Shown in pieces: positions 58,044 to 59,773 of a stretch of DNA of 59,773 nucleotides. Within the stretch, counting starts at the first letter, position 1. Each line of letters starts with the position of its first letter. The DNA is from Pseudomonadota bacterium (GTDB taxonomy: Bacteria > Pseudomonadota > Gammaproteobacteria > Steroidobacterales > Woeseiaceae), in assembly GCA_022563505.1 (NCBI GenBank), contig JADFNG010000006.1:1-59773 (forward strand), read 5' to 3'. Both the position numbers and the translations under genes were made by a program. The notes below the pieces were generated by a model that was not told the DNA's origin, did no database searches, and saw only the letters and a list, made by a program, of their open reading frames with translations.

Positions 58044-58696
58044 TGACCATACTGGTCGCCATCGGGCTGGGTTTTTCGATGCTGTCGGTGCTGTTCGTCC
58101 GCCGGACGATGAAATGCACACGACGCGGCCAGATTCTGCGTGCAGGCGGCGCGTGCGTCAGCGGCATCGCCTCGGCGACGCTTGCGGCGCTCGTTGCAGT
58201 CCTCGTTTTCAGTTATTTCACCTACGCGCGACTGACCAGCGAACAGCTCGTCTCGCGCATTGAATTTACGCGGCTCGCACCGTTTGAATTCCGCGCACGA
58301 TTGATGATTGAGGGTGAACGCGACCGCATCTTCCTGCTCGCGGGCGACGAATGGCAACTGGACGCGCGGCTCATCACCTGGAAACCTCCCGCCACTATCC
58401 TGGGCCTTGACCCTATCTTCCGGCTCGATCGTTTGAGTGGCCGTTATGGCGATATCGACCAGGAACGCACCGCACCACGCACCGTACATGCCCTGTCCCC
58501 CAAGCCGGCGCTCGATGTGTGGAACGTCGCCCGCCGTGTCCCCTGGTTATTGCCCGGCGTCGATGCCCAGTACGGCGCAGCAACCTACCTGCCCATGCTC
58601 GACGGAGCGCTGTATGAAGTGAGTTTGAGTCGCGACGCACTCATCGCACGGCCGGCAAACGACGTTGCACGCGATGCCGTATCTGCATGGCAATAA
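58043..58696 (+). CDS. Two-helix membrane protein of unknown function
   Basis: A 217-residue protein whose ATG shares one base with the ettA stop (TGATG), so it is translationally coupled to ettA. Two membrane segments (VAIGLGFSMLSVLFV, 3-17; GIASATLAALVAVLVFSYF, 40-58), then a soluble domain with EFRARLMIEGERDRIFLLAGDEWQLDARLITWKPP and LDPIFRLDRLSGRYGDI. I do not recognise a catalytic motif. Similar proteins are annotated as cation/multidrug efflux pump, with no evidence I can see for a pump. Confidence 0.75.
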
Positions 58697-58800
58697 TGCA
58701 TTATGTCAAGCGAATAACGCTCTCGGCGCAACTACGGATATACTTGAGCGGCGCCATCCCGACCCTCTGCTAACGTGAGGATTGCGCCGCCAAAAAAACA

Positions 58801-59493
58801 ATGACCATTACACTTGAGCGAGAACATGGGCTGCGACAGCCTACTGACGAACAATTCGGACTGGAATGTCCGTATTGTGGCGTGTACGCACACATGTCTC
58901 CCCAGTCCGTACCCGATGTCGCCGCGTTATACAAAGACCGGCCCAAGCATATCGGACTGGTGTACCAATGTGACGCCTGCCATGCGCCGATTTTCCTGCG
59001 CTTTACCGTTAAAAATTATGCGGAATCGAGTATCGAACTCTTCCAGAATTTCATTGAACTCGAACGACCGAAAGAACGATTTCCGTTCTCCTATTTGCCG
59101 AAACATACCGAAGTCTTGTTTCGCGAGGCGTTGTCTTGCTACTCCAGCAATAACTTCAATGCCTTCGCATCCATGTGTCGCCGTGCGGCAAACAGCTCAT
59201 TTTCGGCCCTGGGCGAGAGCGGCAAGCTGCGGGCATTCGACGAGGTTCTGGCGGCGCAGGAAATCGCGGAAATTGATGACAACAGTTTCGAGCCGATCAA
59301 GAAAGTATTGTTTGATAGCGGCGAGAAAGAAGGACTGCCGACCCTCAATCGTGCACAAGCCGGTGTGTTGCTGGAAGTCCTGAAAGACATGTTCTACCAG
59401 TGCTTCGTCCGCCGCAGCAGGCTGAAACGGGCGATCAAGGTACGCCGCTTCTTCGTTCGCGAAAGCAACGACAGTCTCAAATCTTCGGCGTGA
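58801..59493 (+). CDS. Zinc-ribbon protein with DUF4145-like domain
   Basis: A 230-residue soluble protein. The N terminus has CPYCG and CDAC (about residues 24-28 and 57-60), a zinc ribbon. The C-terminal helical half (EVLFREALSCYSSNNFNAFASMCRRAANSSFSALGE) resembles DUF4145, found in defence and restriction loci and often standing alone. Function is unknown. No obvious partner nearby. Between the ettA operon and the tandem repeat array. Confidence 0.78.
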   Translation: MTITLEREHGLRQPTDEQFGLECPYCGVYAHMSPQSVPDVAALYKDRPKHIGLVYQCDACHAPIFLRFTVKNYAESSIELFQNFIELERPKERFPFSYLPKHTEVLFREALSCYSSNNFNAFASMCRRAANSSFSALGESGKLRAFDEVLAAQEIAEIDDNSFEPIKKVLFDSGEKEGLPTLNRAQAGVLLEVLKDMFYQCFVRRSRLKRAIKVRRFFVRESNDSLKSSA

Positions 59494-59773
59494 GCCAATA
59501 GAAAAATTGTAGGAGCGTCTCTTAGGCGCGATCCTCTTGAGTTCGGTCGCGCGTCAGGTCACGCTCCTACAGGAGTGCCTGTAGAAAACTGTTGGAGCGT
59601 CTCTTAGGCGCGATCCTCTTGAGTTCGGTCGCGCGTCAGGTCACGCTCCTACAGAAGTGCCTGTAGAAAACTGTTGGAGCGTCTCTTAGGCGCGATCCTC
59701 TTGAGTTCGGTCGCGCGTCAGGTCACGCTCCTACAGAAGTGCCTGTAGAAAACTGTTGGAGCGTCTCTTAGGC
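59494..59773. repeat. Tandem array of the REP-like unit, 82-bp period
   Basis: GGAGCGTCTCTTAGGCGCGATCC begins at 59512, 59594, 59676 and 59758, an exact 82-nt period. Each unit has a second arm GGTCGCGCGTCAGGTCACGC and the spacer TCCTACAGAAGTGCCTGTAGAAAACT. Units 2 and 3 differ at almost no base, so the array is recent. It continues past the end of the window. Confidence 0.93.

Noticed and set aside
59494-59773. CRISPR array at the window end
   Set aside because: The repeated unit is continuous at 82 bp with no unique spacers, and it matches the dispersed REP family, so it is not a CRISPR.

Overview
The window comes from a gammaproteobacterium with a fairly GC-rich genome. Two conserved gammaproteobacterial gene orders support this: tig-clpP-clpX-lon-hupB followed by tRNA-Val and tRNA-Asp, and asd-fimV-truA-accD-folC-dedD-cvpA-purF. 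LpxH (lipid A), MiaE, EF-P with EpmA, FimV and a FimX-like protein agree. I cannot name the genus from sequence alone; a deep marine or sediment lineage (Woeseia- or Chromatiales-like) is only a guess.

Layout. 1-7000: ATP-dependent proteolysis and folding genes (Tig, ClpP, ClpX, Lon), HU and two tRNAs, all on the minus strand. 7078-9078: a minus-strand tRNA cluster (Pro, Arg, His, Lys, Leu). Its tRNA-Arg(UCU) gene is split by a 646-nt group I intron carrying a PD-(D/E)XK homing endonuclease ORF; this is the most unusual object in the window. 9301-18320: ppiA and lpxH on plus, then miaE, a receiver-Ser/Thr kinase, purF, cvpA, dedD, folC, accD and truA on minus. 18445-25194: fimV, asd, aroC and prmB. 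25384-29382: Sco and PCuAC copper chaperones, psd, epmA and msrC on plus, with efp converging. 29672-34199: a FimX-like degenerate GGDEF/EAL protein followed by a second FimV-like polar protein. 34257-41465: parC and parE, then a rubrerythrin/Fe-S oxidoreductase/DUF3501 operon behind a promoter-operator that can be read base by base, then xseB. 41577-47306: a kinase with a cyclic-nucleotide-binding domain, pgpA, thiL, nusB, ribB, nrdR and glyA.

47413-54928 is an accessory segment bracketed by two direct copies of the 5' end and upstream region of glyA. It holds DUF4242, a 1000-residue AAA/TPR ATPase, an EamA exporter, a sulfatase pseudogene with an internal deletion, DUF2835, an IS91-like transposase remnant and a ParDE toxin-antitoxin pair. 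55330-59493 returns to ordinary genes: an HDAC-like deacetylase, ettA, a membrane protein and a DUF4145-like protein.

A family of REP-like palindromic repeats (core GGAGCGTCTCCTGAGGCGCGA) occurs in at least nine intergenic places. It ends the window as a tandem array with an 82-bp period. Three themes recur: protein and tRNA quality control, polar or type IV pilus regulation (FimV, FimX, FimV2), and iron/peroxide or copper handling.
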